This document shows, piece after piece, positions 8,580-18,263 of a DNA stretch of 55,630 nt. The translations under genes and the position numbers were made by a program. The first letter of the stretch is position 1. The number at the start of each line of letters is the position of its first letter. The stretch is taken from positions 1 through 55,630 of the forward strand of contig CABTXQ010000003.1 of assembly GCA_902488835.1 (NCBI GenBank), written 5' to 3'. The DNA comes from an uncultured Ileibacterium sp. (GTDB taxonomy: Bacteria; Bacillota; Clostridia; Peptostreptococcales; Anaerovoracaceae). Under the pieces are notes generated by a model. It made no database searches, had not been told where the DNA came from, and saw nothing but the letters and a program-made list of their open reading frames with translations.

Positions 8580-9785
8580 ATGCTTAACAACTTTGATTAT
8601 TATACTCCTACGAAAATTATTTTCGGTGATAATACTGTGTATAAAGTCGGAAGCCTCGCAGATGAATTCGGTGCCTCAAAGGTTCTTATACACTATGGAA
8701 GCGATAGGGTAAAAAACAGCGGGCTTTTATCCTCAGTTAAGAAAAGTCTCGATGATTCAGGTATCAGACACATTGAGCTTGGCGGTGTTGTTCCTAATCC
8801 GAGACTTGAACTTGTAAGAATTGGAGTATCTCTTGCAAAAGAAAACAAGGTAGATATGATCATAGCTCTTGGAGGTGGAAGCGTAATTGATTCTGCGAAA
8901 GCTATAGCATATGGTGTAAAATATGAAGGCGATGTTTGGGATTTTTACAGTAAAAAATCCGTTGCAAAAGAAGCTCTACCGGTCGGGGTAATTCTCACGA
9001 TGGCTGCTACCGGTAGTGAAATGAGTGACTCTTCTGTAATATCAAATGACGAAACAGCGGAAAAACTCGGATATAACAGCGATCTTTCAAGGCCTGCTTT
9101 CGGCATCCTCGATCCTTCGCTCACACTTACTCTTCCTCCATATCAGACCGCTTCTGGCTGCGTTGATATATTAATGCACACATTTGAACGATATTTTACT
9201 TCAAAGGGGAACATGTTGCTTACCGATGAAATTTCAGAGGGTCTCATGAGAACGGTAATGGAATGCAGCATAATACTTAGAGATAAACCTGCTGATCTTG
9301 ATGCGCGCGGAGAGGTCATGTGGGCAGGAAGTCTATCTCATAACGGTCTTACGGGATGTGGAAATGGTGGAAATGATTTTGCAACACATAAGCTCGAGCA
9401 TGAATTGTCTGCAAAATTCGATGTAACTCACGGCGCAGGCTTGGCTGCTCTATGGGGGAGCTGGGCTAGATATGTAATTGATGAATGTCCTATGAGGTTT
9501 AAGAGATTTGCCGTAAATGTAATGAATATTACTGATGATTCTAAATGCGATGATGAAAATAGTATCAAGAAGATCGGTTTGCTCGGGATTGAGGCTGCAG
9601 AAGACTTTTTCAAAAGCATTAACATGCCTACCTCGCTCAAGGAACTTTGGCCTGACATAACACTTTCAGATCTTGAAGATATGGCAAAAAGATGTGCTTC
9701 TATTAGTGGCGGTCACATAGGTGCTTGCAAAGTTCTTGATGAAAATGACATGCTCGAAATATACCGCATGGCTTATGAAAGATAG
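8580..9785 (+). CDS. Iron-containing alcohol dehydrogenase, BdhA/YqhD-like
   Basis: A 401-residue group III alcohol dehydrogenase that reduces aldehydes (butanal-like) to alcohols with NAD(P)H. The nucleotide-binding GGGSVIDSAKA is at about 98-108. The Fe2+ ligands fit D196 and H200 in DILMHTFE, H270 in HKLEHELS and H284 in VTHGAGLA. The sequence is closest in feel to clostridial NADPH/NADH-dependent butanol dehydrogenases. It stands alone, divergent from nrdD and closed by a terminator, so it is probably a monocistronic redox-balancing enzyme. The native substrate cannot be stated. Confidence 0.9.
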   Translation: MLNNFDYYTPTKIIFGDNTVYKVGSLADEFGASKVLIHYGSDRVKNSGLLSSVKKSLDDSGIRHIELGGVVPNPRLELVRIGVSLAKENKVDMIIALGGGSVIDSAKAIAYGVKYEGDVWDFYSKKSVAKEALPVGVILTMAATGSEMSDSSVISNDETAEKLGYNSDLSRPAFGILDPSLTLTLPPYQTASGCVDILMHTFERYFTSKGNMLLTDEISEGLMRTVMECSIILRDKPADLDARGEVMWAGSLSHNGLTGCGNGGNDFATHKLEHELSAKFDVTHGAGLAALWGSWARYVIDECPMRFKRFAVNVMNITDDSKCDDENSIKKIGLLGIEAAEDFFKSINMPTSLKELWPDITLSDLEDMAKRCASISGGHIGACKVLDENDMLEIYRMAYER

Positions 9786-9820
9786 TTAAATATTCTAAAA
9801 TCTTAATAATAATTATTTTC

Positions 9821-9867
9821 AAAAAATGAAGGGTTGATACCTGGCATTGGTATCAGCCCAATTTTTT
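9821..9867. terminator. Bidirectional terminator between the alcohol dehydrogenase gene and aroC
   Basis: GGGTTGATACC (9831-9841) pairs with GGTATCAGCCC (9849-9859) in an 11-base-pair stem with one G-T pair. Six A precede it and six T follow it. It serves the two converging genes. Confidence 0.9.
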
Positions 9868-9874
9868 GTGTAAT

Positions 9875-10891
9875 TTACAATGTGCCTTCACACTTGCCCA
9901 ATCTGTCTCTCATAAAATCAGCAATTACTATGGCAGATGCGGATTCAACACAAGGTAAAACTCTTGGAACAATGCATGGATCATGCCTTCCTTTTACTTC
10001 TATTGTCGAATTCGTTTTACCCTTATATTCAATAGTATCCTGCCTTATCGATATTGATGGAGTCGGTTTAATCGCAACATTATATACTATATCCATTCCT
10101 GAAGTAATTCCTCCGAGTATACCTCCTGCGTTATTTGTTTTTGTAAAAACGCTGCCATTATCGTCGTAATAGAATTCGTCATTCATCTCGCTTCCCGTTA
10201 GCCTGGCAGATTCAAATCCTGCACCAAATTCAATTCCCTTTACTCCCGGAATCCCGAATACCGCCTTTGAGATATTGTTTTCAATCCCGTCAAACATAGG
10301 CTCTCCAATGCCGGCAGGCACTCCGGAAATGGTGCATCTTACAATTCCTCCAACTGAATTCCCATTATTAGAAGCTTCTTCTATCGATTCATCAAAATTC
10401 GATTTATGACCCCCGATTTCGACTATATCTGCATTTATTTTTATGCCTATATCAATAAGAGCATGCTTCAGAATTCCTCCGGCAACGCAAAGCGGTGCTG
10501 TCAGCCTTCCTGAGTTATGACCACCTCCGCTGTAATCTTCATATCCTTTGTATTTAATATGTGCCGTGTAATCTGCATGACCGGGTCTTGGTTTTTCTGA
10601 AATTATATCGTAATCTTCTCTTCTTGAATCCTTATTGTAAATTAACGCTGTAAGAGGAGTTCCACATGTTACACCATTCAAAATTCCTGAAACAAATCTA
10701 GGCTCATCAGATTCATACCTACTAGTCGCAAGTTTTGATCTTCCGGGGGCCCTTCTTTCAAGAAATTTGTTAAGTTCTTTCATATTTACATTTATTCCGG
10801 GTGGAATTCCATCTATGGTTACTCCTATTGCAGGAGAATGGGACTCACCGAATATTGATACTATAATATTTTTACCGATTATGGATGCCAT
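9875..10891 (-). CDS. aroC: Chorismate synthase
   Basis: Converts EPSP to chorismate with reduced FMN, the last step of the shikimate pathway. About 338 residues; family signatures include FGESHSPAIG near the N-terminus, GRSKLATSRYESDEPRF, and RPGHADYTAHIKYKGYEDYSGGGHNSGR around the FMN/substrate site. ATG 10891 is preferred over GTG 10903 because GGAGG lies 5-6 bases before it. It then begins two bases after the aroA stop, showing tight coupling in an aroB-aroA-aroC operon. The protein is slightly shorter than typical (about 360-390) but the conserved blocks I can see are all present. Confidence 0.95.
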   Translation of the reverse strand: MASIIGKNIIVSIFGESHSPAIGVTIDGIPPGINVNMKELNKFLERRAPGRSKLATSRYESDEPRFVSGILNGVTCGTPLTALIYNKDSRREDYDIISEKPRPGHADYTAHIKYKGYEDYSGGGHNSGRLTAPLCVAGGILKHALIDIGIKINADIVEIGGHKSNFDESIEEASNNGNSVGGIVRCTISGVPAGIGEPMFDGIENNISKAVFGIPGVKGIEFGAGFESARLTGSEMNDEFYYDDNGSVFTKTNNAGGILGGITSGMDIVYNVAIKPTPSISIRQDTIEYKGKTNSTIEVKGRHDPCIVPRVLPCVESASAIVIADFMRDRLGKCEGTL

Positions 10892-10893
10892 TC

Positions 10894-12195
10894 TTACCTC
10901 CACTCTATATTGGTATCAAGGTTAAATTTCCTTAGTTCGTTCTTAAATTCCGGATATGATTTATTTATCGCTTGAGAGTTTTCGATTACCACCGTCGAAG
11001 GACATGATTGAGACATAAGTGCAGCCATCATAACTATCCTATGGTCATCATACGACCTGATTTTTGCTCCTCTAAGCTTCTTAATGCCATATATTATCAG
11101 TCCGTCACTTGTTTCTTCTATATCTATTCCCAGGTTAAAAAGTACATCACATATCGTTTCTATTCGGTTGCTCTCCTTTATTCTGAGCCTTGATGCCTTT
11201 GTAATAAGGGTTGTACCTTTCGTTATTCCGGCAATTGCAGCTATGACCGGCACAAGATCCGGATTGTTTGAAGCATCAATCACATTGTCCCCTTTTAGAT
11301 CCAGATTACCATTTATGTCTACATCGATAAATCTCATTAATATGTTCAATATGTCTTTGTCCGGCTGAATGGAATTATAGTCAAGCCCCTTGATTTCAAT
11401 AGGATGTTTGAGGAGGACATCTTTTTTAAATTCAGCATTTTTGCCTTCATGTATAGAAAGAATAAGATTCAAAGCGATCCACACTGCCGCATTTGACCAG
11501 TCACCTTCTACCGTATAATGTGGCGGAGCTTGATACCTCTGTCTTCCACTAATCTCAAATTCGCTTCTGCTTTCTCTTATATCTATGTTCGACTTTCTTA
11601 AGGATGCTACTGTCATATTTACATATCCTAAAGATTCAAGTCTTCCTTTTACTATGATTTTACCTCCTTCATCTGTAAGAGGTAAAGAAAACATCAGTCC
11701 GCTTATAAATTGCGAGCTTATATCGCCAGGTATCTCGAACGTCCCGCCAAGAAGTTTTCCGCTCACTTTGACTTTATCGTCAAGCTCTTCGATTTCTATT
11801 CCCTTCTTCCTAAGTTCTTCCTTAAGCGGCATTATCGAACGGTGTCTTCCCTCATATCTTATAATTGCATTTATCCCAAGAGCTGCACATATCGGAATTA
11901 AAAATCTCAGATTAGCACCGCTTTGACCTGAATTGAGTTCCAGTACTTCACATTCTTTTATCCTATTATTCCTTGATTCAAACTCATAGAGCAGTATTTT
12001 CTTCATGCATTCCTTAATTGAAAGGACATCCTCTGATATGCCTTCATTAGAAACACGAGAATCTGCACTTATATATGCTTCTTCTAAAGTCTTGTTCTCA
12101 TTTAAATTCTGAACTTCTGTAAGATAAGAACAAATGATAGCCCTCTCTGCATCTGATTTTGAAGGACATATTTGAATATAATTACTATTATTCAT
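10894..12195 (-). CDS. aroA: 3-phosphoshikimate 1-carboxyvinyltransferase (EPSP synthase)
   Basis: A 433-residue enzyme adding enolpyruvyl from PEP to shikimate-3-phosphate. Recognisable blocks are ICPSKSDAERAI near the N-terminus, NSGQSGANLRFLIPICAALG, GDISSQFISGLMFSLP, and KESNRIETICDVL followed by DDHRIVMMAALMS near the C-terminus. Conserved catalytic and binding residues (KSD, RE/ESNR, DDHR) are present. The usual motif LxNAGTAMRxL is replaced by an NSGQSGANLRF form, as in some Clostridia. It overlaps aroB by 8 bases and is followed closely by aroC. Confidence 0.94.
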   Translation of the reverse strand: MNNSNYIQICPSKSDAERAIICSYLTEVQNLNENKTLEEAYISADSRVSNEGISEDVLSIKECMKKILLYEFESRNNRIKECEVLELNSGQSGANLRFLIPICAALGINAIIRYEGRHRSIMPLKEELRKKGIEIEELDDKVKVSGKLLGGTFEIPGDISSQFISGLMFSLPLTDEGGKIIVKGRLESLGYVNMTVASLRKSNIDIRESRSEFEISGRQRYQAPPHYTVEGDWSNAAVWIALNLILSIHEGKNAEFKKDVLLKHPIEIKGLDYNSIQPDKDILNILMRFIDVDINGNLDLKGDNVIDASNNPDLVPVIAAIAGITKGTTLITKASRLRIKESNRIETICDVLFNLGIDIEETSDGLIIYGIKKLRGAKIRSYDDHRIVMMAALMSQSCPSTVVIENSQAINKSYPEFKNELRKFNLDTNIEWR

Positions 12196-13237
12196 TTATG
12201 CCTCCCCCTTTCAAAGCCGTATCGAGAATTTTATCAAACTCTTTAAGCCCCATGTTAACGATCCTGCATCTTCCAATTTCTTCTATCATTATAAGTGATA
12301 TTTGATCACCAATAACTTTTTTATCATTTTTCACTGCATCTAATATCTGGTTTGAACTGAACCCTATATCAAGATTGAATTTGCAGTTAATTAGTGTTTC
12401 TCTAATTTTTGTGCTTGTTTCTGTACTGCAGTAATTTAATAATTCTGAAATTTTTAAGATAACAGATATGCCCTTACAAACAGCCTCTCCATGACTGATT
12501 TCATAATTACTAAGTTTTTCTATTGCATGTCCTACCGTATGACCAAGGTTAAGAATGTGTCTATAGCCGTTATCCCGCAAGTCTTTCTCAGATACTATCT
12601 GTTTCAATTCTGCTGAACGATATACTAGTGATGAAAGCATTTTCTCATCCATAATACCTAATTCTTTAGATGCCTCAGTAAATAGCTCACTTCCTGAGAT
12701 TATTCCCATTTTTATCAGTTCCGCATGTCCATTATGCCACTCCTTTGAAGGTAGCGTTCTTAGTAGACTTATGTCATGAATTATTATCTCCGGCAAATAA
12801 AATGCACCCGCAAGATTTTTACCCATCTTCAGGTTAATTCCGGTCTTACCTCCTATAGATGAATCAACCATAGAAAGTAGGCTTGTAGGAATCTGGCAAA
12901 GCCTTATCCCCCTTAGATATGTTGCAGCAGCAAATCCTGCAAGATCACCTGTAACGCCTCCTCCGAGCGCAATTACAAGATCTCCTCTAGTTATTCTTTT
13001 TTCTGAGAGAAATTCCAGCATATTGTTATATGTATCTATATTCTTATTTTTTTCTCCCGGTAAAAAACTATATCCTTCTACTTTAAAACCGGCAGCTACA
13101 AGGCTCTGCCGGCATCTTTCATAATACAAATTATAAACATTTAAATCGCTTATGATAGCAATCTTTTCACAGGGTTCTAATTCTTTTAAAACCCTTCCTA
13201 TATCATCTAAGGATACATTTGATATCCTATTCTTCAT
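12188..13237 (-). CDS. aroB: 3-dehydroquinate synthase
   Basis: NAD+- and metal-dependent conversion of DAHP to 3-dehydroquinate. Motifs: SFLPGEKNKN, ALGGGVTGDLAGFAAATYLRG, QIPTSLLSMVDSSIGGKTGIN, and the metal-site region AELIKMG and HILNLGHTVGHAIE. The start is placed at Met 13237 (MKNRISNVS) with GAAGAGG just upstream. The 14 extra residues from 13279 are lysine-rich coding sequence of the preceding gene in another frame. It overlaps the Sel1-repeat gene by about 11 bases, so shikimate genes are transcribed behind it. Confidence 0.94.
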   Translation of the reverse strand: MKNRISNVSLDDIGRVLKELEPCEKIAIISDLNVYNLYYERCRQSLVAAGFKVEGYSFLPGEKNKNIDTYNNMLEFLSEKRITRGDLVIALGGGVTGDLAGFAAATYLRGIRLCQIPTSLLSMVDSSIGGKTGINLKMGKNLAGAFYLPEIIIHDISLLRTLPSKEWHNGHAELIKMGIISGSELFTEASKELGIMDEKMLSSLVYRSAELKQIVSEKDLRDNGYRHILNLGHTVGHAIEKLSNYEISHGEAVCKGISVILKISELLNYCSTETSTKIRETLINCKFNLDIGFSSNQILDAVKNDKKVIGDQISLIMIEEIGRCRIVNMGLKEFDKILDTALKGGGINE

Positions 13238-14819
13238 CTTTTGCCTCTTCATCTTCTTTTTTTTCATCAAGAATGCCAAGCTTTCTCACAACATCAACGG
13301 CTTTAAGATATCCAAGCTTTGAGGATTCAAGATAAAGCTCTTTTGCTTTCTTAAGATCAACATCAACCCCGTCTCCGATATCGTAGATAACTGCCATATT
13401 ATATAATGCCTTCGGGTTGTTTGCTTCTGCTGCTTTTGAATACCATTTGATTGCTTCTTTCGTATCGTGAGGAACGATTACCCCTTCGTCATAAATGAGA
13501 CCGAGTGCAAACCAAGCATGTGCGTAATCCTGTTCCGCTGCCAGTTTATATAATTTTAATGCGCTTTCTTTATCCTCAGGTACTCCTCTTCCCTCATAAA
13601 ACATAAGTCCGAGATTGTATTGAGCTTTTGCATATCCTTGTGACGATGCTTTTTCATACCATCTCGCAGCCTCTTCGTAATTTTGCTCAATTCCATCTCC
13701 CCTGTCATACATGAGTCCTATATTGTATTGAGCATCAATGTTTCCTCTTTCAGCTGCAAACATGAGCCATTCTCTTGCCTTTTCAAAGTTTTTATCAGTT
13801 CCTTTACCGAGTAGATATATGGTTCCAAGATTATATGCTGCATTTACATTTCCCTGTTTTGCCGCTTTCTCATACCAGCTTAACGCCTTTTCTATGTCAG
13901 GCTTGACACTCTCTCCCTTGTAATACATAACTGCCAAATTAAATTGTGCATTATCCTGATTCATCAATGCTGCTCTTCTAAAGCACGAGAATGCCTTAGT
14001 TAAATCTTTTTCGCATCCATCACCTGTATAATAACTCCATCCCATTTCGAATTGCTTGTCTGCATCACGGAGATTTGCAAGTTCTCTTTCATCCTCTATA
14101 TATTCCATGAATGTCATCGCAACCTTATTGCCGCTCTGTGCACTCTTTTTGAACCATTCGTATGCATTATTGACATCCTTTGGAACCCCGAATCCATAAT
14201 AAGAGCAAAGGCCCATATCGCATTGGGCGATCATATCGGTCTCTGCTTTTTCTTTGAATGAGGCGACGTTTGACTTCATTGTTTCGACCATTTGCAGAAA
14301 TTCCTTAGATGCTCCCTTGCCCTCTTTTGCAATTTCTGAAAGGTGATCGTATGCAATATACTCTTCGCTAATCGTTCTAAGATATTCTTCAGTGATTTCG
14401 CCCATTGCTCGGTTCATAAGGTCATTTTGCATATTATTTAGCCTAACGCAATCATCGGGATCTGCTTTCTGTTCCTTAATTGCAAAATAACAGATTGCAT
14501 AAACTCTTCCAGCCATAAATGAACCCTCATTGAGGTTAATGTTATATCCCGAAAGATGCGGTTCCATTATTATCTTCTCTATCTTCTCAGTTAGAGATTC
14601 ATCTTCTTCAGAAATGGCCATGACAACATTTTCTTCGACGGAAAGACAGTAGTTCTCCCTAAGTTCTCTATACATGAGCTCTTTTTCCTGCTCGTTATAG
14701 ATGCCTTTTCTGCTCTTTTCCATCCATTCTCTTGCATCTGCCTTATACTGATCTATGTTTTCCTCTGAACATCTTGTTATAAGCTTGATCAGCTTTTGTT
14801 TTTTTGAAAATCCGAACAA
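13227..14819 (-). CDS. Sel1-repeat (TPR-like) protein
   Basis: About 530 residues. The N-terminal ~190 residues are helical with no recognised domain. They are followed by about eight Sel1-like repeats of roughly 36 residues, with the recurring pattern A-x-x-x-LG-x-x-Y-x-x-G-x-G-V ... A-x-x-WY-x-x-AA. No signal peptide is seen, so it is probably a cytoplasmic scaffold. The start is taken as TTG 14819 because GGAGG lies 8 bases upstream; a longer frame from TTG 14849 would run through that site. It follows the LCP gene and overlaps aroB. Sel1 proteins often act as adaptors; the partner here is unknown. Confidence 0.8.
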   Translation of the reverse strand: MFGFSKKQKLIKLITRCSEENIDQYKADAREWMEKSRKGIYNEQEKELMYRELRENYCLSVEENVVMAISEEDESLTEKIEKIIMEPHLSGYNINLNEGSFMAGRVYAICYFAIKEQKADPDDCVRLNNMQNDLMNRAMGEITEEYLRTISEEYIAYDHLSEIAKEGKGASKEFLQMVETMKSNVASFKEKAETDMIAQCDMGLCSYYGFGVPKDVNNAYEWFKKSAQSGNKVAMTFMEYIEDERELANLRDADKQFEMGWSYYTGDGCEKDLTKAFSCFRRAALMNQDNAQFNLAVMYYKGESVKPDIEKALSWYEKAAKQGNVNAAYNLGTIYLLGKGTDKNFEKAREWLMFAAERGNIDAQYNIGLMYDRGDGIEQNYEEAARWYEKASSQGYAKAQYNLGLMFYEGRGVPEDKESALKLYKLAAEQDYAHAWFALGLIYDEGVIVPHDTKEAIKWYSKAAEANNPKALYNMAVIYDIGDGVDVDLKKAKELYLESSKLGYLKAVDVVRKLGILDEKKEDEEAKDEE

Positions 14820-14864
14820 TTTTTCATCCTCCAGGTCAGTGATTATCAATTCCGGTAAATACTC

Positions 14865-16196
14865 TTACTTCTTCTTTTTGTTTGCTTTAGCCTTCTCCTT
14901 AGGTGTCATAACATGGTCAACTACAGTCGTCTCTCCTTTGATATTCTTTTTTGCCTTGTCATCGTATGCATCATACATAACCGTTAGGATGTTTGCCTTA
15001 GCAATTTCAGCACTCTTTGGATCTTTCTCCATAACATAGAGCTCCTGATTGCCCGATGTGTATGTTCCTTTGAACGAGTCAATTCCTGTAAGATCATATT
15101 TCTCTATCGTCCACTTCGGCATATCTTCAAGCTGTTTTTTTACAAGAGATTTAATCTCTTTTTCGCTCATATTTGTACGCATATATTCTCCGAGTGCTGA
15201 TAGAATCTTATTATATCTGCCAAGTAAGGTCCTGCTGCTTGTCATCTTCTCAATGATAGCATCCGCAACTATCTGCTGATTCCTTATCCTCTGATTATCT
15301 CCCTGATCAAAAGCCTTTCTCTCTCTTGCAAAGCAAAGAGCCAGTTCTCCATCCAAATGATTCATTCCCTTATCGAAATGGTGATATTCGGTCATATCTC
15401 CCCAGTATTTTGAGTCAAATTCTACCTCTGAATTTACATCTATGCCACCTATTGCATCAACGAGCAGTTTTACCGTGGTAAAATTCAGCTTAAGGTAATA
15501 GTTGACCTTAATTCCAAGCAATTCTTCTATAGAAGAGATTCCGGTTGAAACACCGTACATCCCCGTATGTGTCAGCTTATCTTTCGCCATATCGTGATCG
15601 ACAAGGCTGATCTCGTAATCTCTTGGTATTGATGTTATGAGGACTCTGTTATTTCTTGGATTTACTGTAACTACCATATTTACGTCGGAGCGACCTTTCT
15701 CATTTTCGATGTCTCCATGAAAATCAAGCCCTGTTATATATACGTTAAACGGTTTCTTAGTAACAGAAACAGCATAATCGCTTTTTTTCTCAGATAGCTT
15801 ATTTATGAAATGGTTGGTTCCCATCGAATATACAGATCCTACTGTAAACACCACTATTAAAATTGAGCTTAGTACAGTTGCAAATATCTTTGATTTCCTG
15901 TTTATCTTCATGTAAAAAAGTTGAGTAAACAATATTATGCTTAAGAGTCCGAGGATTACGACTGTCAAAATAAGTATTTTACCTGGCAAAATATCTACAA
16001 TTACCAGACATATTTCAAAGATCATAAGTGCAAGCAGGTAAACTATACCCCATATTCTTGTAAAGTTTTTAAATCCGAACTTTCTTTTATTATGGTTATT
16101 ATGGTTACGACTTTTTGTGTCTTTATCTAATTTACCCTTTTGCTTTTTTGTTTTCTTAACTTTTTTTAATTTGAAATCGGGTAACTTAAGGCTCAT
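14865..16196 (-). CDS. LytR-CpsA-Psr (LCP) family wall polymer ligase/attenuator
   Basis: A 443-residue membrane protein with a very basic cytoplasmic N-terminus (about 1-45), three hydrophobic spans (about 45-130) and an extracellular LCP domain. The domain shows FNVYITGLDFHG, SDVNMVVTVNPRNNRVLITSIPRDYE and the arginine-rich block CFARERKAFDQGDNQRIRNQQ, which bind the polyprenyl-pyrophosphate lipid. LCP enzymes transfer teichoic acids or capsule-like glycans from undecaprenyl carriers to peptidoglycan. A highly charged Lys-rich tail ends the protein. It is separated from hpf by a terminator and probably starts a transcript running into the Sel1 and aro genes. Confidence 0.92.
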   Translation of the reverse strand: MSLKLPDFKLKKVKKTKKQKGKLDKDTKSRNHNNHNKRKFGFKNFTRIWGIVYLLALMIFEICLVIVDILPGKILILTVVILGLLSIILFTQLFYMKINRKSKIFATVLSSILIVVFTVGSVYSMGTNHFINKLSEKKSDYAVSVTKKPFNVYITGLDFHGDIENEKGRSDVNMVVTVNPRNNRVLITSIPRDYEISLVDHDMAKDKLTHTGMYGVSTGISSIEELLGIKVNYYLKLNFTTVKLLVDAIGGIDVNSEVEFDSKYWGDMTEYHHFDKGMNHLDGELALCFARERKAFDQGDNQRIRNQQIVADAIIEKMTSSRTLLGRYNKILSALGEYMRTNMSEKEIKSLVKKQLEDMPKWTIEKYDLTGIDSFKGTYTSGNQELYVMEKDPKSAEIAKANILTVMYDAYDDKAKKNIKGETTVVDHVMTPKEKAKANKKKK

Positions 16197-16227
16197 ATAT
16201 CTATAAATTCTCCTTGAAAATCAATAA

Positions 16228-16249
16228 AGGGTCTAAAATATTAGACCCT
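16228..16249 (-). terminator. Terminator after hpf
   Basis: A 9-base-pair stem, AGGGTCTAA (16228-16236) with TTAGACCCT (16241-16249) and a 4-base loop. On the minus strand it is followed by TTTATTGATTTTC, a modest U-rich tract. It lies between hpf and the LCP gene. Confidence 0.7.
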
Positions 16250-16273
16250 GAATCAGGCGACAATCTGTTTTGT

Positions 16274-16804
16274 CTACCGCCTTGTCTCAATTATACCGTA
16301 CTCGTTGTTTTTTCTCTTATATACTACATTTACATTGTCTGTATCCATGTCGTGGTATACGAAGAAATTGTGTCCAAGCATCTCCATCTGTAGTATAGCT
16401 TCCTCTTCATCCATAGGTTGGAGGTCGAAGGACTTCCTCTTAGAAATAACTATATCCTCTTCTTCTTCGTCATCATCTGGAATAAATTCAAACTTAAGTG
16501 CCTTATTGCCCTTATATCTCGTTTCGAGTTTTCCCTTGAACTTGGACATTTGATTGCTCAACTTGTCTAGAACAACATCTATAGCATCATAGACATTATC
16601 GTTTATGTCTTCTGCTCTAAACAACATATTCTTCCCGTTAATTGTCGCCTCTAATTTCGTCTTGTCCTTGAATCTGGAAACAACAACATTCGTCCTTATG
16701 TCTTCATCATGGAAGAATTTACCGAGCTTTCCAAATTTTTTCTCGATATTTTCTTCAAGTCTTTCACTAACCTTATAGTTCTTAGCCAGTATTGTTATTT
16801 TCAT
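16274..16804 (-). CDS. hpf: Long-form ribosome hibernation promoting factor
   Basis: A 176-residue protein. The N-terminal S30AE/YfiA domain (about 1-100) binds the 30S decoding region. The C-terminal domain (about 120-176, with AILQMEMLGHNFFVYHDMDTDNVNVVYKRKNNEYGIIE) dimerises 30S subunits to make inactive 100S ribosomes in stationary phase. The length identifies the long form found in Firmicutes. A GGGAGGC ribosome site precedes the ATG and a TATAAT-like -10 lies about 50 bases upstream. The 116-base gap before it holds only this AT-rich promoter region. Confidence 0.95.
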   Translation of the reverse strand: MKITILAKNYKVSERLEENIEKKFGKLGKFFHDEDIRTNVVVSRFKDKTKLEATINGKNMLFRAEDINDNVYDAIDVVLDKLSNQMSKFKGKLETRYKGNKALKFEFIPDDDEEEEDIVISKRKSFDLQPMDEEEAILQMEMLGHNFFVYHDMDTDNVNVVYKRKNNEYGIIETRR

Positions 16805-16920
16805 GTAAAGCCTCCCTCTGCCGAAAATTATCGACCAAGTTTTGTATGTATTATACCATAAGTATTATTTCTTTATGCCATAATTTACAACTATATATTA
16901 CATATTTTATACAGAATCAT

Positions 16921-18153
16921 CTATAAAGAGTTTTTCCAAGTATTGAAGATATTGTCACCGGAAACCCTGACCCTCGGAAGTATGCTGTAATCGCTACCCT
17001 TCCTTACCTTTCCGTATTCCGTTGTGAACGAGGTTATTAATCCAGTTTCCTTTACAGCTTCTTTTGCGTCTTCAGTGTAATCTCCATATGGATATGCGAA
17101 GGATTCACCATTGCCGACCTCTGTTATTGACCTCTTAAGATCTGAAATTATATCTGATTTATTCATAGCACTTATCCTGCCATTATGCCCGATGTTACCT
17201 CCTGCCCTATGCATATCATATGAATGTGACTGAAACTGAACGTATGGCGATGCATTCTCTTTTACTTTCCTGGCTCCATCCTGCACTCCTATAATATATG
17301 ATGTAATTGGAATCTTATATTTTTCTGCAATTGGTATTCCGTATTTAAAGAACCCCGACTGTCCGTCATCGAATGTAAGTATTACACTTTTCTTAGGCAA
17401 TGAGATTTTCCCGTCAATATATGCTCTAAGTTCTTTAAAGCTCGGAAAATAATATCCGTTATCACTTAGATATTTGAACTGCTTCTCAAGATCCGAGGAA
17501 AGTATATAATTGCTGTTGATCTTTGAGGGTGAATCATCTTCCGTATACACATAGTGATACATCATAACAGGTATTCCGTCCGTATTCTCTTCAAAAGAAT
17601 TCTTATCTATTACTTCAACTCTTCGAGTCAAAGTTTTTATTATGCCATCTCTATCATATTTGTAGATTAGCTTATATGTACCTGGCTTCGATGTGTCAAC
17701 CTTACCTCTTACCTTTATGTACTTATCATTAACAGGACCATCTTCTTTATCAATTGCGAAGGCTCCGGATTCTATATAAGGATCTCCCTCTCTCACTACT
17801 GCATTACTTGACCCTTTTAGTCCCATGACTATTTTACCGCCATCCACCACCAAAACTTTTCTCTTCACCTTCTGATTAAGCAATTTGTATGTAATTATGT
17901 ATTCTCCCGGTTTTGATGTGTCTACATGCCCTTTCATTTTCGCAAATCTGTGATTAGTTCCCTGATCAACATATTTCTTTCCGAGCTCATGACTAATAGT
18001 CTTTTCGCCTTTAAGCTTGAGCGGGCTTAGGAATGCAGTATAAAAAATACTTATTATGATAAGTATTCCGATTATAAAATCGACGGTTAGTATTATCTTG
18101 TTGATTTTTCTCCTTTTATTAGGCTTTTTATTATCCAATGTTTTATTCTCCAT
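16921..18153 (-). CDS. Membrane-anchored polysaccharide deacetylase with Ig-like domains
   Basis: A 410-residue protein: one N-terminal transmembrane anchor (about 18-42), two bacterial Ig-like (DUF5011-type) modules of about 70 residues (each ending in a D-T-S-K-PG-Y/T-Y pattern, for example VDTSKPGTYKLIYKY), then a NodB-homology domain. In the latter, LTFDDGQ provides the first Asp pair, HSYDMH the metal-binding histidines and FAYPYGDY a later motif. It should remove N-acetyl groups from peptidoglycan or another surface glycan outside the cell, as PgdA-like enzymes do for lysozyme resistance. It is followed by its own AT-rich leader and stands as a single gene. Confidence 0.88.
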   Translation of the reverse strand: MENKTLDNKKPNKRRKINKIILTVDFIIGILIIISIFYTAFLSPLKLKGEKTISHELGKKYVDQGTNHRFAKMKGHVDTSKPGEYIITYKLLNQKVKRKVLVVDGGKIVMGLKGSSNAVVREGDPYIESGAFAIDKEDGPVNDKYIKVRGKVDTSKPGTYKLIYKYDRDGIIKTLTRRVEVIDKNSFEENTDGIPVMMYHYVYTEDDSPSKINSNYILSSDLEKQFKYLSDNGYYFPSFKELRAYIDGKISLPKKSVILTFDDGQSGFFKYGIPIAEKYKIPITSYIIGVQDGARKVKENASPYVQFQSHSYDMHRAGGNIGHNGRISAMNKSDIISDLKRSITEVGNGESFAYPYGDYTEDAKEAVKETGLITSFTTEYGKVRKGSDYSILPRVRVSGDNIFNTWKNSL

Positions 18154-18195
18154 CTTTGATGACTTATCTTTGAAGATTTATTTATTTGTGTTTAT

Positions 18196-18236
18196 AAAAA
18201 ATAGATTGGCACAAAATTTATGTACCAATCTATTTT
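18196..18236 (-). terminator. Terminator after the surface-protein operon
   Basis: AAAATAGATTGG (18198-18209) pairs perfectly with CCAATCTATTTT (18225-18236), with a 15-base loop and an A-run at 18196-18200 that becomes a U-run on the minus strand. It ends the two-gene adhesin operon (18264-23717). Confidence 0.88.
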
Positions 18237-18263
18237 AATGTATTTTTTTATTTATAACAATAT

